From the NCBI GenBank assembly GCA_040216635.1, contig JAVJOU010000023.1:1-64000 (forward strand): DNA of 64,000 nucleotides, read 5' to 3'. Source of the DNA: UBA1479 sp040216635 (GTDB lineage: Bacteria; Pseudomonadota; Alphaproteobacteria; Rhodospirillales; Casp-alpha2). The position numbers were made by a program, and so were the translations under genes. Below are positions 31,497 through 40,738 of this stretch, one piece after another (position 1 is the stretch's first letter; every line of letters begins with the position of its first letter). Under the pieces are notes generated by a model. That model was not told where the DNA came from. It saw nothing but the letters and a program-made list of their open reading frames with translations, and ran no database searches.

Positions 31497-31700
31497 TCAG
31501 TTGAGCGCGGCGCTGCCGGGATGCGAGTCAGACAAAAGTTCCTCGGTCGCACGGGCGACACGAAGCCAGACCGAACGCGCGGAACGGTCTCCTCTGTCTT
31601 GCATCTGGTCGGCTTTGACTTGTGCGCCGATCGGTGCCATATCGCCGAATTCCTGAATCAACAGGTTCGCGGCACGGTAGATTTCGCTGTCGGTGGCCAT
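31497..31700 (-). CDS. Conserved small protein, paralogue of the 15804 gene
   Basis: The 67-residue protein contains ANLLIQEFGDMA and GDRSARSVWLRVARA, the same LIQE-G and GD-A-SVW spacing as the 60-residue product at 15804-15986. GGAGTAAAGG lies upstream of its start. It is encoded just downstream of fliN. The function is unknown. Confidence 0.6.
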   Translation of the reverse strand: MATDSEIYRAANLLIQEFGDMAPIGAQVKADQMQDRGDRSARSVWLRVARATEELLSDSHPGSAALN

Positions 31701-31756
31701 GGCGGTTGCCTTTACTCCAGGGGCCCGACCCCCAATGGGCGGGCATTCAAGCGGCC

Positions 31757-32050
31757 TTACTGTTTAAGGGACTGGCTGATTTTCAGTACCTCGGTCAGGG
31801 TGACGCCCAGGCGGTCTTCGACCACCACGACTTCGCCCTTGGCGACCAATCGGTTGTTGGCATGAATTTCGATGTTCTCGCCGACGGAACGGTTCAGTTC
31901 CACGACGGCGCCTCGACCGAGTTTCAGGATCTGACTGATCGGCATGTCGGCCGTACCGAGAACAGCCGTAATTTCCACGTTCACGTCGTATAGAGCGTGG
32001 ACCTTTTCTTTTTCCTGCTGATCGTCGTCGGTTGCGCTGTCTTCAGCCAT
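31757..32050 (-). CDS. fliN: Flagellar motor switch protein
   Basis: The 97-residue protein is a compact FliN/SpoA domain: VNVEITAVLGTADMPISQIL, GRGAVVELNRSVGENIEI, VAKGEVVVVEDRLGVTLTEV. FliN forms the lower part of the motor switch ring. The start at 32050 is preceded by GGAGCAGG; an in-frame ATG at 32119 would add 23 residues unlike the family. An acidic leader (SATDDDQQEKEK) precedes the domain. No other flagellar gene is in the window. Confidence 0.9.
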   Translation of the reverse strand: MAEDSATDDDQQEKEKVHALYDVNVEITAVLGTADMPISQILKLGRGAVVELNRSVGENIEIHANNRLVAKGEVVVVEDRLGVTLTEVLKISQSLKQ

Positions 32051-32233
32051 TATCCTGCTCCGTTGTGTGGCGGATAGGGCGCCCAGCCGGCCATTTGGCC
32101 GAGCGGGCATTGGATTCATCCGCCATTAACCGTGAATTTCACCAGGGAACCCTTAAGTTTTCCTTAGCGACGGGCAAAGTCTAGCACGTTCCTGCCCGCC
32201 GCGCATGGCGGTGAGTGTCCTTCAAATGAAGGA

Positions 32234-32806
32234 TTAGATACCGCCGCCCTGGTCCAGCAGACCGGTCAGGTGCTGAATGCGGGCCAAAAGCGCGTGAAGC
32301 GGGGCGTCGTGGAAGCCCTGCATTTCAAGCTGGCTGAGCGTGTTCATCAGGTAGTCGCGGTTCAATCCGCTTTGCCCGGAGGCCGCCATGATCATTTCGG
32401 CGGATCGGTCGACCCCTAGATCGCCCGCATACTGCGGATGGTCCGGGTCTGTGATGAAGGTATAGACGGCAATGGAGCGGCCGTCTTCCAGGTCGGCGGT
32501 TACGATCGCGGGTTGGTATGCATAACCGGTGAGTTCCCGTTCGTTCAGATAGGCGATCACCGCATCGCGCTGGGTAGGGTCGAACCGCAAGGCAATGCCC
32601 TGGCAGCTTCCGCCTTTGTCTAACCCAAGCACAAGGCCCGGCCGAGCCGGTGTGCCCCGGTAATGATGTGAATAGATGCAAAAGGCGCGATGAAACCCGT
32701 CCAGGCGGGCCGGCTGCCGGTCGATGAAATCAAAGCCCGGATTCCACATCAGAGAGCCGTAGGCAAAGACCCACTCGACCGACTTGAGGGCGGCAGCATC
32801 AATCAT
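32234..32806 (-). CDS. ChaC-like gamma-glutamylcyclotransferase
   Basis: The 190-residue protein begins with VEWVFAYGSLMWNPGFDF, the YGSL glycine loop that binds gamma-glutamyl peptides. It continues with RLDGFHRAFCIYSHHYRGTP and GLVLGLDKGGSCQGIALRF, both ChaC landmarks. ChaC enzymes release 5-oxoproline from glutathione. A late NTLSQLEMQGFHD segment is also typical. It lies 3 bp downstream of the DsbA-family isomerase gene, itself from a glutathione-using family, so the two may be co-expressed. Confidence 0.88.
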   Translation of the reverse strand: MIDAAALKSVEWVFAYGSLMWNPGFDFIDRQPARLDGFHRAFCIYSHHYRGTPARPGLVLGLDKGGSCQGIALRFDPTQRDAVIAYLNERELTGYAYQPAIVTADLEDGRSIAVYTFITDPDHPQYAGDLGVDRSAEMIMAASGQSGLNRDYLMNTLSQLEMQGFHDAPLHALLARIQHLTGLLDQGGGI

Positions 32807-32809
32807 TCC

Positions 32810-33415
32810 TTAAACGGATAACCTTTCCTGGACGAAATCAAGCCGGTCCTGTCCCCAAAACATTTCACCATCGACCACATAGGTCGGGGCGCCGAACACA
32901 CCTGCTTGGATAGCTTCGTCCGTATAGGCCTGATAGGCCGCCTCCGTGTCCTGATCCTGCGCCCGCGCCAGAAGCTTGGCGCCGTCGAAACCGGCATCGC
33001 CGACGATTGCTTGCAGCGTATCCTTGTCGGCGATGTTCTTTTCTTCCGACCAGACGGCGCGCATGAAGGCATGCACCAGTGCCCCCAATTGATCAGCGGA
33101 TGTTCCGTCGAGCTTGGCGGCCACCACCATGCGCATGGCGGTGTCGCTGGGGGCAGGGAAATATTTGGGCTCGATGTTAAGGGGGACGTTCAGTCTGTCC
33201 CGCCAGCGCCGCAGTTCCGCCAAGCGGTAGGCTTTACGCTGGGCCGGGCGTTCCGCCAGCGGCAAGCCGCCGGAGACGGAAAAAACGGCATGCATGTCGA
33301 CGGGCTTGTAATCGATCTGCCGGCCTGCGCGGCTGACCAGTTCGCGGAACCGGGCATCTCCCAAATAGGACCAGGGCGACGTTACGGTGAAGTAGTAATC
33401 GATCGTTTCGGACAT
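32810..33415 (-). CDS. DsbA-family isomerase (2-hydroxychromene-2-carboxylate isomerase-like)
   Basis: The 201-residue thioredoxin-fold protein starts MSETIDYYFTVTSPWSYLG. The SPWSYLG segment replaces the usual CxxC of DsbA and is the glutathione-contact loop of GST-kappa/HCCA isomerases. The C-terminal AIQAGVFGAPTYVVDGEMFWGQDRL is the family signature. The same fold also serves as a FrnE-like oxidoreductase, but the missing cysteines favour glutathione-dependent isomerisation. It is encoded directly before the ChaC-like gene. Confidence 0.85.
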   Translation of the reverse strand: MSETIDYYFTVTSPWSYLGDARFRELVSRAGRQIDYKPVDMHAVFSVSGGLPLAERPAQRKAYRLAELRRWRDRLNVPLNIEPKYFPAPSDTAMRMVVAAKLDGTSADQLGALVHAFMRAVWSEEKNIADKDTLQAIVGDAGFDGAKLLARAQDQDTEAAYQAYTDEAIQAGVFGAPTYVVDGEMFWGQDRLDFVQERLSV

Positions 33416-33705
33416 ATGCGTTCCTGTCGGCTCATTGCGGGGCGATTCGTTGCGTATTGAGGCTGTTTGTCGGGCTTGTCTTGTCCCCGCCGTTCGCGGG
33501 CGATTCCCGGAAAACGGGGATTTGGCGGTAAATAATGAATGATTATAAGGCCTTCATTGACAAGCCAAGTTAACGGCGGCAACGATTGTCACATAAACAT
33601 AACAAAAGACCTTCCGCTGCTTTCGTTTTTCTTTCGGATGCGGAAACAGCGGAGCCCGGAGGAATCGAAATCCGAAAGGCAGCGCGGGGCAAAAGGGGCC
33701 GGCGG

Positions 33706-33939
33706 ATGAGGCATCCGACCAGAGACGGCGACAAGGTTTTCGAAGTCGCCATTTATAACAAGGACGTTCGGTCGCTTGTTAAGGACAACCAATCCCACAG
33801 CTTGTTCGATGACAACTGGGCCGATGCCCAGGTTCACGATATCGTCGCCAAGGATGAAGACACGGCACGGGAAAAGATCGCACAGCGATTTCCCCCCGGC
33901 GACGGCTTCGTCATTCAGTGGGTTGATCAGGCGTCCTGA
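33706..33939 (+). CDS. Small conserved protein of unknown function
   Basis: The 77-residue product from 33706 contains KVFEVAIYNKDVRSLV, FDDNWADAQVHDIVAKDED and FPPGDGFVIQW, a pattern I recognise from short unnamed alphaproteobacterial proteins. AAGGGG lies at a good spacing before this ATG. The frame is open back to an ATG at 33586, but those 40 extra residues are low-complexity and basic. It appears cytosolic and single-domain. Confidence 0.65.
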   Translation: MRHPTRDGDKVFEVAIYNKDVRSLVKDNQSHSLFDDNWADAQVHDIVAKDEDTAREKIAQRFPPGDGFVIQWVDQAS

Positions 33940-33989
33940 CGGCGGATAACGGTTAACACCGTCGCCGCCGACCCTGACCGGTGTATCGG

Positions 33990-35633
33990 TCAGGCATCCG
34001 GGAGCTTCGCGCGTTCCGCGTCGCGCAGTTCCTTGCGCTTGATCTTTCCCGTCGCGGTCATGGGCAATTGATCCACGAATTCAATGTGGCGCGGGTATTC
34101 GTGGGACGACAGACGCGTCTTCACGAAATCTCGGATGCTTTGCTCCGTCTCGGGCCCGCTTTCCGCGCCGGGGGCCAGCAAGATAAAGGCTTTGACGGCT
34201 TCGGTTCGAATGGGGTCGGGCACGCCGACCACGGCGGCCAGTTGCACGGACGGATGATGACTTAGGCAGTCTTCGATTTCGCCGGGCCCGATGCGGTACC
34301 CGGCGGAGGTAATGACATCGTCGCCGCGCCCGACGAACCAAAGATACCCGTCATCGTCACGGTAGCCCGTATCGCCCATCATCCACCAGTCGCTCCGCAT
34401 GTTGGCTTGAGTGGCTTCCGGGTTGTTCCAATATTCCAACAGCATCACCGGGTCCGGCGCGCGGCAGGCGAAATCACCTTCGCGGCCGGGTGGCAGGATA
34501 TTCCCCTCACCATCGATGACATCGACCACATGACCGGGGGCCGGTCGGCCGATCGACCCGGGCTTGGCCTCCATGATCTCCGCGCAGTTGGAAACGATGA
34601 TGTTGCATTCCGTCTGACCGTAGAATTCGTTGATGGTGAGACCCAGGGTTTCCTCACCCCAATGAAACAGCTCGGCGCCTACCGGCTCTCCCGCCGATGC
34701 GACGGACCGCAGGTTCAGGTCATACCGCCCGCGGATGTCGGGGACCTTGCTCATGAGGCGCAGGGCCGTCGGCGGCATGAAGGTGTTGCGCACGCCCGTT
34801 CGCGCCATCAGGGCCAGGGCTTCTTCGGGATCGTACTTACGCGCGCGATAAGCGACCACGGGCACGCCGTGATGCCATGCGCACATCAGGCAGTTCATCA
34901 GCCCGCCGATCCAGGCCCAATCGGCCGGTGTCCACATCAGGTCGCCGGGTTGCCCCAGGAAGTTGTGGAACATTTCCGCCGCCGGCAAATGGCCCAGCAA
35001 TACGCGGTGGGCATGAAGGGCGCCCTTGGGGTTCCCTGTGGTCCCCGAGGTATAGATGATCAGTCCCGGGTCGTCGGCGGCCGTGTCGACGGGCTGAAAG
35101 CTGTCGGATGCCCGGCCCAAGGCCCCCCAGAAATCGATGAAACCATTCCCGTCGCCCCCACCGTCGATGACATAGACATGTTTCAGATCAGGCAGTCGGT
35201 CGGCGATGGCCGCGATCTTGGGATAATTGGCCATATCCGTGACGATGACGGCGGCGGCGGCATTGGCCAGCCGGAATTCAAGTGCATCTTCGCCGAACAG
35301 GGTGAACAGCGGAATCGAGATCAATCCCGCCTTCCACGCGGCGACATGAGTCACGGCGGCTTCGACCGATTGCGGCAACAGGACACCGACGCGGTCGCGC
35401 CGACGCAGGCCGTGATGAATGAACACATTGGCGGTTTGATTCGAAAGCGCCTGTATGGCGCCGAAGCTATAGGTCACCGTGTCGCCTTCGGCGGAGGTCA
35501 TGAACAGGGCAGGGGCGTCCGGTTGGGTGGCCGCATGGCGGTCGCAGACGTCCACGCCCATGTTGTAGCGCGCCGGAATGTTCCAGGCGAAACGATCATA
35601 GAGCGTTTCGTAGCTGTCGGTCTTGGTGAGCAT
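33990..35633 (-). CDS. Acyl-CoA synthetase (AMP-forming)
   Basis: The 547-residue ligase activates a carboxylic acid with ATP and joins it to CoA. The P-loop is IIYTSGTTGNPKGAL, the adenylate-binding motif is NEFYGQTE, and the hinge region is GDTGYRDDDGYLWFVGRGDD. The catalytic Lys is in LPMTATGKIKRKEL. Length and motifs match acetyl/medium-chain acyl-CoA synthetases of the AcsA-related branch. Substrate size cannot be read directly. No partner gene lies next to it. Confidence 0.9.
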   Translation of the reverse strand: MLTKTDSYETLYDRFAWNIPARYNMGVDVCDRHAATQPDAPALFMTSAEGDTVTYSFGAIQALSNQTANVFIHHGLRRRDRVGVLLPQSVEAAVTHVAAWKAGLISIPLFTLFGEDALEFRLANAAAAVIVTDMANYPKIAAIADRLPDLKHVYVIDGGGDGNGFIDFWGALGRASDSFQPVDTAADDPGLIIYTSGTTGNPKGALHAHRVLLGHLPAAEMFHNFLGQPGDLMWTPADWAWIGGLMNCLMCAWHHGVPVVAYRARKYDPEEALALMARTGVRNTFMPPTALRLMSKVPDIRGRYDLNLRSVASAGEPVGAELFHWGEETLGLTINEFYGQTECNIIVSNCAEIMEAKPGSIGRPAPGHVVDVIDGEGNILPPGREGDFACRAPDPVMLLEYWNNPEATQANMRSDWWMMGDTGYRDDDGYLWFVGRGDDVITSAGYRIGPGEIEDCLSHHPSVQLAAVVGVPDPIRTEAVKAFILLAPGAESGPETEQSIRDFVKTRLSSHEYPRHIEFVDQLPMTATGKIKRKELRDAERAKLPDA

Positions 35634-35745
35634 GGACGGTCCGCCCTCCCACGGCTCTGGCCGTGAACTGGTGTAGCAACCCGCTGCGCGGCGGGCAAAT
35701 CTCAGTCAGGGCAGGCGGGAATTATACAGAAGGGCTGTGGAGGCG

Positions 35746-36876
35746 CTACTTGAAGGCCGCCATGTCCTGGCCGTCGGATTCAAAATAGCGATAGGCTTCG
35801 ACCGTATCGATCACCACTCCGTCATAGCCCTGGGCGATCAGGCCGAAGGTGAAGGATTTGGGATCGCCGTAGATCAGCTTGTGCCATTCCGGGCGCCAGT
35901 ATTCGACGAAGAACCGGTCGGGGTCCGTCGGGTAGGGGGCGGTGATCCAGCGGGGAGATCCGGATTGCCAACCGGGCTTCCAATAAAAGCGATAGGTCGC
36001 CGCCGTGCCGACATCCATGCGTGCCAGGACCAGACGTTTCGCCCCCAGTTTCTTGTACTTCATGGTTTCGATGGCGCGTTTCGAAAACGGCTTTCGGCCG
36101 TGAAACACGTCAGTGATGATCATGTCGTAATTGGTGTCGTGCATTTTCAGCGCGAATTCCGTTTCCAGGCCGAACGCCGTGGTGTCGCCCAGATACAGGT
36201 AATTGTCCGCATTCGACATGGACAGCACGTTGTTGGGATTTTCGCGGAACGGACGCCGGGGATAGGGGGGCAGGCTGTTCAGGACGGACAGTTCCTTATG
36301 CGCGACGAACGGCAGGAAACCCTGTTTGCTGCTGGCGGCCAGAACTTCGTCCACTTTCTTTGGATCGCGCGCGAAATCCATGGTCAGCATGCTGATCCGG
36401 TTGCGCTTGGCGAGGTCGAGCAGATGGGTGAACTTTTCCTTCTGCTCTTTGCTGGTCGGCTTGCCGAAGGATTCGTAGCCGTAAAACATGCCGTCCTGCA
36501 GGATCGCGTCGATGGACAGCATATAGGCCCGTGCCGGATAGACCTTGCGCTTGTCGACATCATCGCGTTTTTCCAGCAGTTCCATGCCGTTGTGGGTGAT
36601 CACCACGAAGCCGGGTTTGCGTGATCGCGCATACTGGGCGATTTTGCTGACCAGATTGCGCATTTCGTCGCGGTAGTTGGTCAGGCGGCCAAGGACTGGT
36701 GCCTGCAACGCGCCGGGCGGTTGCAGTTGTTCACCTTGAACGCGGACCTGTCCGGGGGCGGCCGGTCCACCGGGTGCGGGAGCTTGCGCCATGGCGGTTG
36801 CCGGCGCCAAAACGCCCCAGGCCAGCAGGAGGAGACTGCAGATACGTGACAGGGTGGTCGGTCGGAATGCGTTCAT
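35746..36876 (-). CDS. Secreted GH114-like protein (polygalactosaminidase / TM1410 family)
   Basis: The start at 36876 begins a signal peptide (ICSLLLLAWGVLAPATAMA). The 376-residue product then has a Pro/Gly/Gln-rich linker and a TIM-barrel-like domain: FVVITHNGMELLEK, MLSIDAILQDGMFYGYE, ISMLTMDFARDP, RLVLARMDVGTAATYRFYW and YDGVVIDTVEAYRYFE. These are landmarks of the endo-alpha-1,4-polygalactosaminidase/TM1410 family, once mislabelled as cysteinyl-tRNA synthetase. It could trim an extracellular or envelope polysaccharide. It stands alone. Confidence 0.75.
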   Translation of the reverse strand: MNAFRPTTLSRICSLLLLAWGVLAPATAMAQAPAPGGPAAPGQVRVQGEQLQPPGALQAPVLGRLTNYRDEMRNLVSKIAQYARSRKPGFVVITHNGMELLEKRDDVDKRKVYPARAYMLSIDAILQDGMFYGYESFGKPTSKEQKEKFTHLLDLAKRNRISMLTMDFARDPKKVDEVLAASSKQGFLPFVAHKELSVLNSLPPYPRRPFRENPNNVLSMSNADNYLYLGDTTAFGLETEFALKMHDTNYDMIITDVFHGRKPFSKRAIETMKYKKLGAKRLVLARMDVGTAATYRFYWKPGWQSGSPRWITAPYPTDPDRFFVEYWRPEWHKLIYGDPKSFTFGLIAQGYDGVVIDTVEAYRYFESDGQDMAAFK

Positions 36877-37069
36877 GGTCTTTCCGTTCAGGCTTTTTCC
36901 CGCGCGTACCCTAGCGAACAACGGTTAAGCAGTTCTTATCTTTGACGTTATGGGGTGATCAGGGTGCCGCAGCCTATCACGGAAGGAGGCAGCGGAAAAT
37001 TCACGAAAGAAACAGCTGCCAGGGCATCCCTTCCTTGTCCCCCGACCGGACGAAGAGTAAATTTCCGCC

Positions 37070-39124
37070 ATGCAACCGCAATACCGGCCGACGGCCTGCC
37101 CCCACGATTGCCCTTCGACCTGTGCGCTTGAGGTCGAGGTCCTGGACGACCACACCATCGGTCGGGTGCGCGGCAATCCGCGCAACGACTACACCGCCGG
37201 CGTGATCTGCGCCAAGGTCGCGGCCTACCGTGAGCGGGTCCACCACGCGGAACGTCTGACCCACCCGCTTCAACGCGTCGGTGCCAAAGGGTCGGGTGAA
37301 TTCCGCCAGATTACTTGGGATCAGGCCCTGGACGAGGTCGCGGAAGCCATGGACAAGGCCCGCGCCCAGTGGGGCGCGGAAGCGGTCTGGCCCTATCATT
37401 TCGCCGGCACCATGGGATTGGTGCAGCGCGACAGCATTCACCGCTTGCGCCATGCTTTCGGTTTCTCCCGCGAACACGAAACCATCTGCGTGACCACGGC
37501 CTGCAACGGCTGGGTCGCGGGGCATGGAAAGATCTGGGGGGCCGATCCGCGCGAGATGGCCGAATCCGACCTGATCGTCGTCTGGGGCGGGAACCCGGTA
37601 TCGACCCAGGTCAACGTCATGACCCATATCGCCAAGGCGCGGAAACAACGCGGCGCCAAGCTGGTCGTCATCGACCCGTATCGTACGCCGACGGCAGAGG
37701 CCGCCGACATCCACATCCCCGTGCGCCCGGGCACGGACGGTGCCCTGGCCTGTGCCGTCATGCAGGTTCTGTTCGAAGAAGGCATGGCCGACTGGGATTA
37801 CATGACCAAATACACGGACGGCCCGGAACGTCTGCAGCAGCATCTTTCGACCCGCACGCCGGAATGGGCGGAACAGATGACCGGCATTGCGGCGGAAGAC
37901 ATCCGCGACTTGGCACGCCTTTACGGCAAGACGGAACGCGCGTTTCTGCGCGTCGGCTATGGATTTACCCGATCGCGCAACGGGGCCGCCAATATGCACG
38001 CGGTCACCTGCCTGCCGGTGGTCACCGGTAAATGGCGGCACCGGGGCGGCGGCGCGCTGTTTTCCAACCGGGAATTGTATGGCGTCGATCAGACCTTGAT
38101 TCGCGGGCTCGATGTGGTTGACCCAAACACTCGGGCCCTCGATATGTCGCAGATCGGCCGCGTGCTGACCGGTGATGCAGACGCGCTCAAGGGCGGTCCG
38201 CCGGTCACCGTGCTGTTCACCCAGAACATCAATCCGGCCGAGGTCGCGCCGGAAACAGGTCGTGTTATCGACGGCATGATGCGCGACGATCTGTTCACCT
38301 GCGTCCACGAACAGTTCATGACGGCCTCGGCCAAGCTGGCCGACATCGTCCTGCCGGCGACCATGTTCCTGGAACATGACGACATGTACCAAGGCGGCGG
38401 GCATTTCTATCTGCAGGTACATAAGGCCTTGATCGAGCCGTTGGCGGAATGCCGATCCAATGTCGAGGTCATCAATGGTCTGGCGCAGCGCCTGGGCACG
38501 GATTATCCGGCGTTCAGCATGACCGCCTGGGAGCTGATCGACGACGCGTTGAAACGCAGCGGCCGTCCGGGGGCTGACGAAATTTTGGCCGAAGGCTGGA
38601 TCGACTGTAACAAACCGTTCGAAGAAGCCCATTTCCTTGACGGCTTCGGCCATGAAGACGGTAAGTTCCATTTCGCCGCCGACTGGTCGAAGATCGGCGC
38701 CGACTGTGCGGACATGTCCGCGCTGCCGGATCATCTGGACGTGATCGACAGGGCATCCGATCAGCATCCCTACAGGCTGGTCGCGGCGCCGGCGCGGCGG
38801 TTCTTGAACACGTCGTTCACGGAAATGCCGTCCAGTCAGAAAAAAGAAGGCCGCCCGACGGCCCTGATCCATCCCCATACCTGCGAAGCTTTGGGCTTGG
38901 CGGAAGACGACCGTGTACGTCTGGGCAACGAACTTGGCGACGTGGTGGTTCATGTGCGGCCGTTCGACGGCTTACAGGAACATACCGTGGTGGTCGAAGG
39001 TATCTGGCCCAATCATGCCTTTGAACAGGGGCGGGGAATCAATACTTTGATCAGCGCGGATGCGGCCCTTCCCGGCGGCGGGGCCGCATTCCACGACACC
39101 GCCGTTTGGATGCGCCCGGCATGA
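37070..39124 (+). CDS. Molybdopterin oxidoreductase (formate dehydrogenase/DMSO reductase family)
   Basis: The 684-residue protein opens with an iron-sulphur site: CPHDCPSTC, with the fourth Cys in AGVICAKV. A typical molybdopterin-binding fold follows, including WPYHFAGTMGLVQRD, IVVWGGNPVSTQVNVM and TQNINPAEVAPETGRV. GHFYLQVHKALIEPL and the C-terminal cofactor-binding domain (LIHPHTCEALGLAEDDRVRL) complete it. There is no twin-arginine signal, so it is cytoplasmic. The electron donor or acceptor is not encoded nearby. Its stop codon overlaps the mipZ start by four bases (ATGA). Confidence 0.88.
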   Translation: MQPQYRPTACPHDCPSTCALEVEVLDDHTIGRVRGNPRNDYTAGVICAKVAAYRERVHHAERLTHPLQRVGAKGSGEFRQITWDQALDEVAEAMDKARAQWGAEAVWPYHFAGTMGLVQRDSIHRLRHAFGFSREHETICVTTACNGWVAGHGKIWGADPREMAESDLIVVWGGNPVSTQVNVMTHIAKARKQRGAKLVVIDPYRTPTAEAADIHIPVRPGTDGALACAVMQVLFEEGMADWDYMTKYTDGPERLQQHLSTRTPEWAEQMTGIAAEDIRDLARLYGKTERAFLRVGYGFTRSRNGAANMHAVTCLPVVTGKWRHRGGGALFSNRELYGVDQTLIRGLDVVDPNTRALDMSQIGRVLTGDADALKGGPPVTVLFTQNINPAEVAPETGRVIDGMMRDDLFTCVHEQFMTASAKLADIVLPATMFLEHDDMYQGGGHFYLQVHKALIEPLAECRSNVEVINGLAQRLGTDYPAFSMTAWELIDDALKRSGRPGADEILAEGWIDCNKPFEEAHFLDGFGHEDGKFHFAADWSKIGADCADMSALPDHLDVIDRASDQHPYRLVAAPARRFLNTSFTEMPSSQKKEGRPTALIHPHTCEALGLAEDDRVRLGNELGDVVVHVRPFDGLQEHTVVVEGIWPNHAFEQGRGINTLISADAALPGGGAAFHDTAVWMRPA

Positions 39125-39939
39125 GTACTGCCGGGATGCAAAGCCATGTCATCGTCATCGGCAACGAAAAGGGCGGCAGCGGCAAGTCGACCACGGCGAT
39201 GCATGTCGCCGTTGGATTGATGCGCACGGGCCGCAGTGTCGCCGTGATCGACACGGACATTCGTCAGGGCTCGCTTCGCCGGTTTTTGGAAAACCGCCGT
39301 GAGTATGCGCGCTCGATTTCGGGCCATGTGCCCATGCCGGAATATTTCGAAGTTCGATCGGAAGGCGATGGCGACGGTACGGAAACGCTGCCGAGCGTTT
39401 TGGCGGCGGCCCGGGCGGCGGCAGGCATCGTGGTGATCGACACCCCCGGCAGCGCCACGGCCTTGTCCGAAGTCGTGCATTCCTATGCCGACACCCTGAT
39501 CACACCGTTGAACGACAGTTTCGTGGATCTGGACGTTTTGGCCCGGGTTGAACTGGGAAAAGAAATGATCGTGAAGGGACCCAGCCAGTACGCGGAAATG
39601 GTCTGGAAACAGAAGATCGTGCGCGCCCGGCGGGACGGCGGCAATACGGATTGGATCGTGCTGCGCAACCGTCTGAGCCCGCTGGACTCGCGCAACCGTC
39701 AGGAAATGGAACGCGCCTTGACCCAATTGTCTGCCCGCATCGGGTTTCGTTTTTTGCAGGGGTTCGGTGAGCGCGTGATCTACCGCGAACTGTTTCTGGC
39801 GGGTCTGACCATCATGGACATCAAGGAGACGGCGGCATCGGGCGGGCTGTCCATGTCGCATCTGGCCGCACGTCAGGAGGTCCGGGGCTTGATCGGTGAA
39901 CTGCGTCTGCCGGAACAGAATGCCGAGGCGGCGGGTTAG
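39121..39939 (+). CDS. mipZ: Division plane positioning ATPase MipZ
   Basis: The 272-residue ParA-like ATPase has a deviant Walker A motif in VIVIGNEKGGSGKSTTAMHV (K15 and K21) and a later IVVIDTPGSATALSEV. Its family in alphaproteobacteria binds ParB near the origin, forms polar gradients and blocks FtsZ away from midcell. WIVLRNRLSPLDSRNRQEME is a MipZ-specific stretch. The start at 39121 uses an ATGA overlap with the oxidoreductase stop; the alternative at 39106 lies inside that gene. Linkage to a metabolic enzyme is unexpected for a cell-cycle gene. Confidence 0.88.
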   Translation: MSTAGMQSHVIVIGNEKGGSGKSTTAMHVAVGLMRTGRSVAVIDTDIRQGSLRRFLENRREYARSISGHVPMPEYFEVRSEGDGDGTETLPSVLAAARAAAGIVVIDTPGSATALSEVVHSYADTLITPLNDSFVDLDVLARVELGKEMIVKGPSQYAEMVWKQKIVRARRDGGNTDWIVLRNRLSPLDSRNRQEMERALTQLSARIGFRFLQGFGERVIYRELFLAGLTIMDIKETAASGGLSMSHLAARQEVRGLIGELRLPEQNAEAAG

Positions 39940-40020
39940 CAGGCGGCTGGCCATGCTGGCGAAACGTGCTTTAAAGTCTTATCTTTCAAGGACAAGAAGC
40001 AGCGACAAGCAGGCAACCCC

Positions 40021-40734
40021 ATGAGCAAGAACGGCAACCTGCCCCATAAGACCACGGACCGGGGAGAGATTGATGCCTTCCTTGAAAAGGTCGCCCGCAC
40101 GCCTGCCCAACCGCGCACGGACGGCCGGGGGCGGTTGATGTTCGGCATGGACGCGACGGCCAGCCGCCAGCCCAGTTGGGACCGCGCGGCGCGCCTTCAG
40201 GGCGAGATGTTTTTGATCACGCGCGACCTTGGCGGGCTGGATGTGCAGCTTGCGTTTTTCCGCGGGTTCGGTGAATTCAAAGTCTCACAATGGACGGACG
40301 ATGCGGGAGAGTTGACCCGGCTGATGACCGGTGTGGGATGCCTTGCCGGTGAAACGCAGATCGGAAAGCTGCTTAAACACGCGGTCAACGAAACGCGGAA
40401 ACGGCGGGTTAATGCCTTGGTCTATGTGGGCGACAGTTTCGAAGAAGACGTGGATGCCCTGGGCAAAACAGCGGGCGAGTTGGGCCTTCTGGGCGTGCCT
40501 GTCTTCATGTTTCACGAAGGACAGGACCCCATCGCCCGGTTCGGGTTCGAGCAGGTCGCCAAGCTGTCCGGCGGGGCCTATTGCGCGTTCGATGCCTCCA
40601 GCGCGGACACGCTGAAGGAACTGCTTGCCGCCGTCGCCGTCTATGCAGCCGGCGGGCGCAAGGCTTTGGAAGATCACGCCAAAGGCCGGGGCGGCGAAGT
40701 TTTGGCGATCGCCCATCAGGTCAAGGGACGCTAA
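40021..40734 (+). CDS. VWA-like domain protein
   Basis: The 237-residue protein has a metal-site-like strand LMFGMDATASRQPSW (in place of DxSxS), and later VNALVYVGDSFEEDVDAL and LGVPVFMFHEGQD. Together these suggest a von Willebrand A-type Rossmann fold. It is soluble and lacks a signal peptide. It is followed after 4 bp by a membrane-anchored DnaJ-domain gene, so the two are probably co-expressed. I know similar unnamed proteins in related bacteria but no function. Confidence 0.7.
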   Translation: MSKNGNLPHKTTDRGEIDAFLEKVARTPAQPRTDGRGRLMFGMDATASRQPSWDRAARLQGEMFLITRDLGGLDVQLAFFRGFGEFKVSQWTDDAGELTRLMTGVGCLAGETQIGKLLKHAVNETRKRRVNALVYVGDSFEEDVDALGKTAGELGLLGVPVFMFHEGQDPIARFGFEQVAKLSGGAYCAFDASSADTLKELLAAVAVYAAGGRKALEDHAKGRGGEVLAIAHQVKGR

Positions 40735-40738
40735 CGCC

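Noticed and set aside
33542..33547. Minus-strand TATAAT upstream of the isomerase gene
   Set aside because: No -35 box at a proper spacing could be paired with it, so it is not listed as a promoter.
37001..38953. Leftward 650-aa open frame
   Set aside because: It is antisense to the molybdopterin oxidoreductase; long antisense frames are expected at this GC content.
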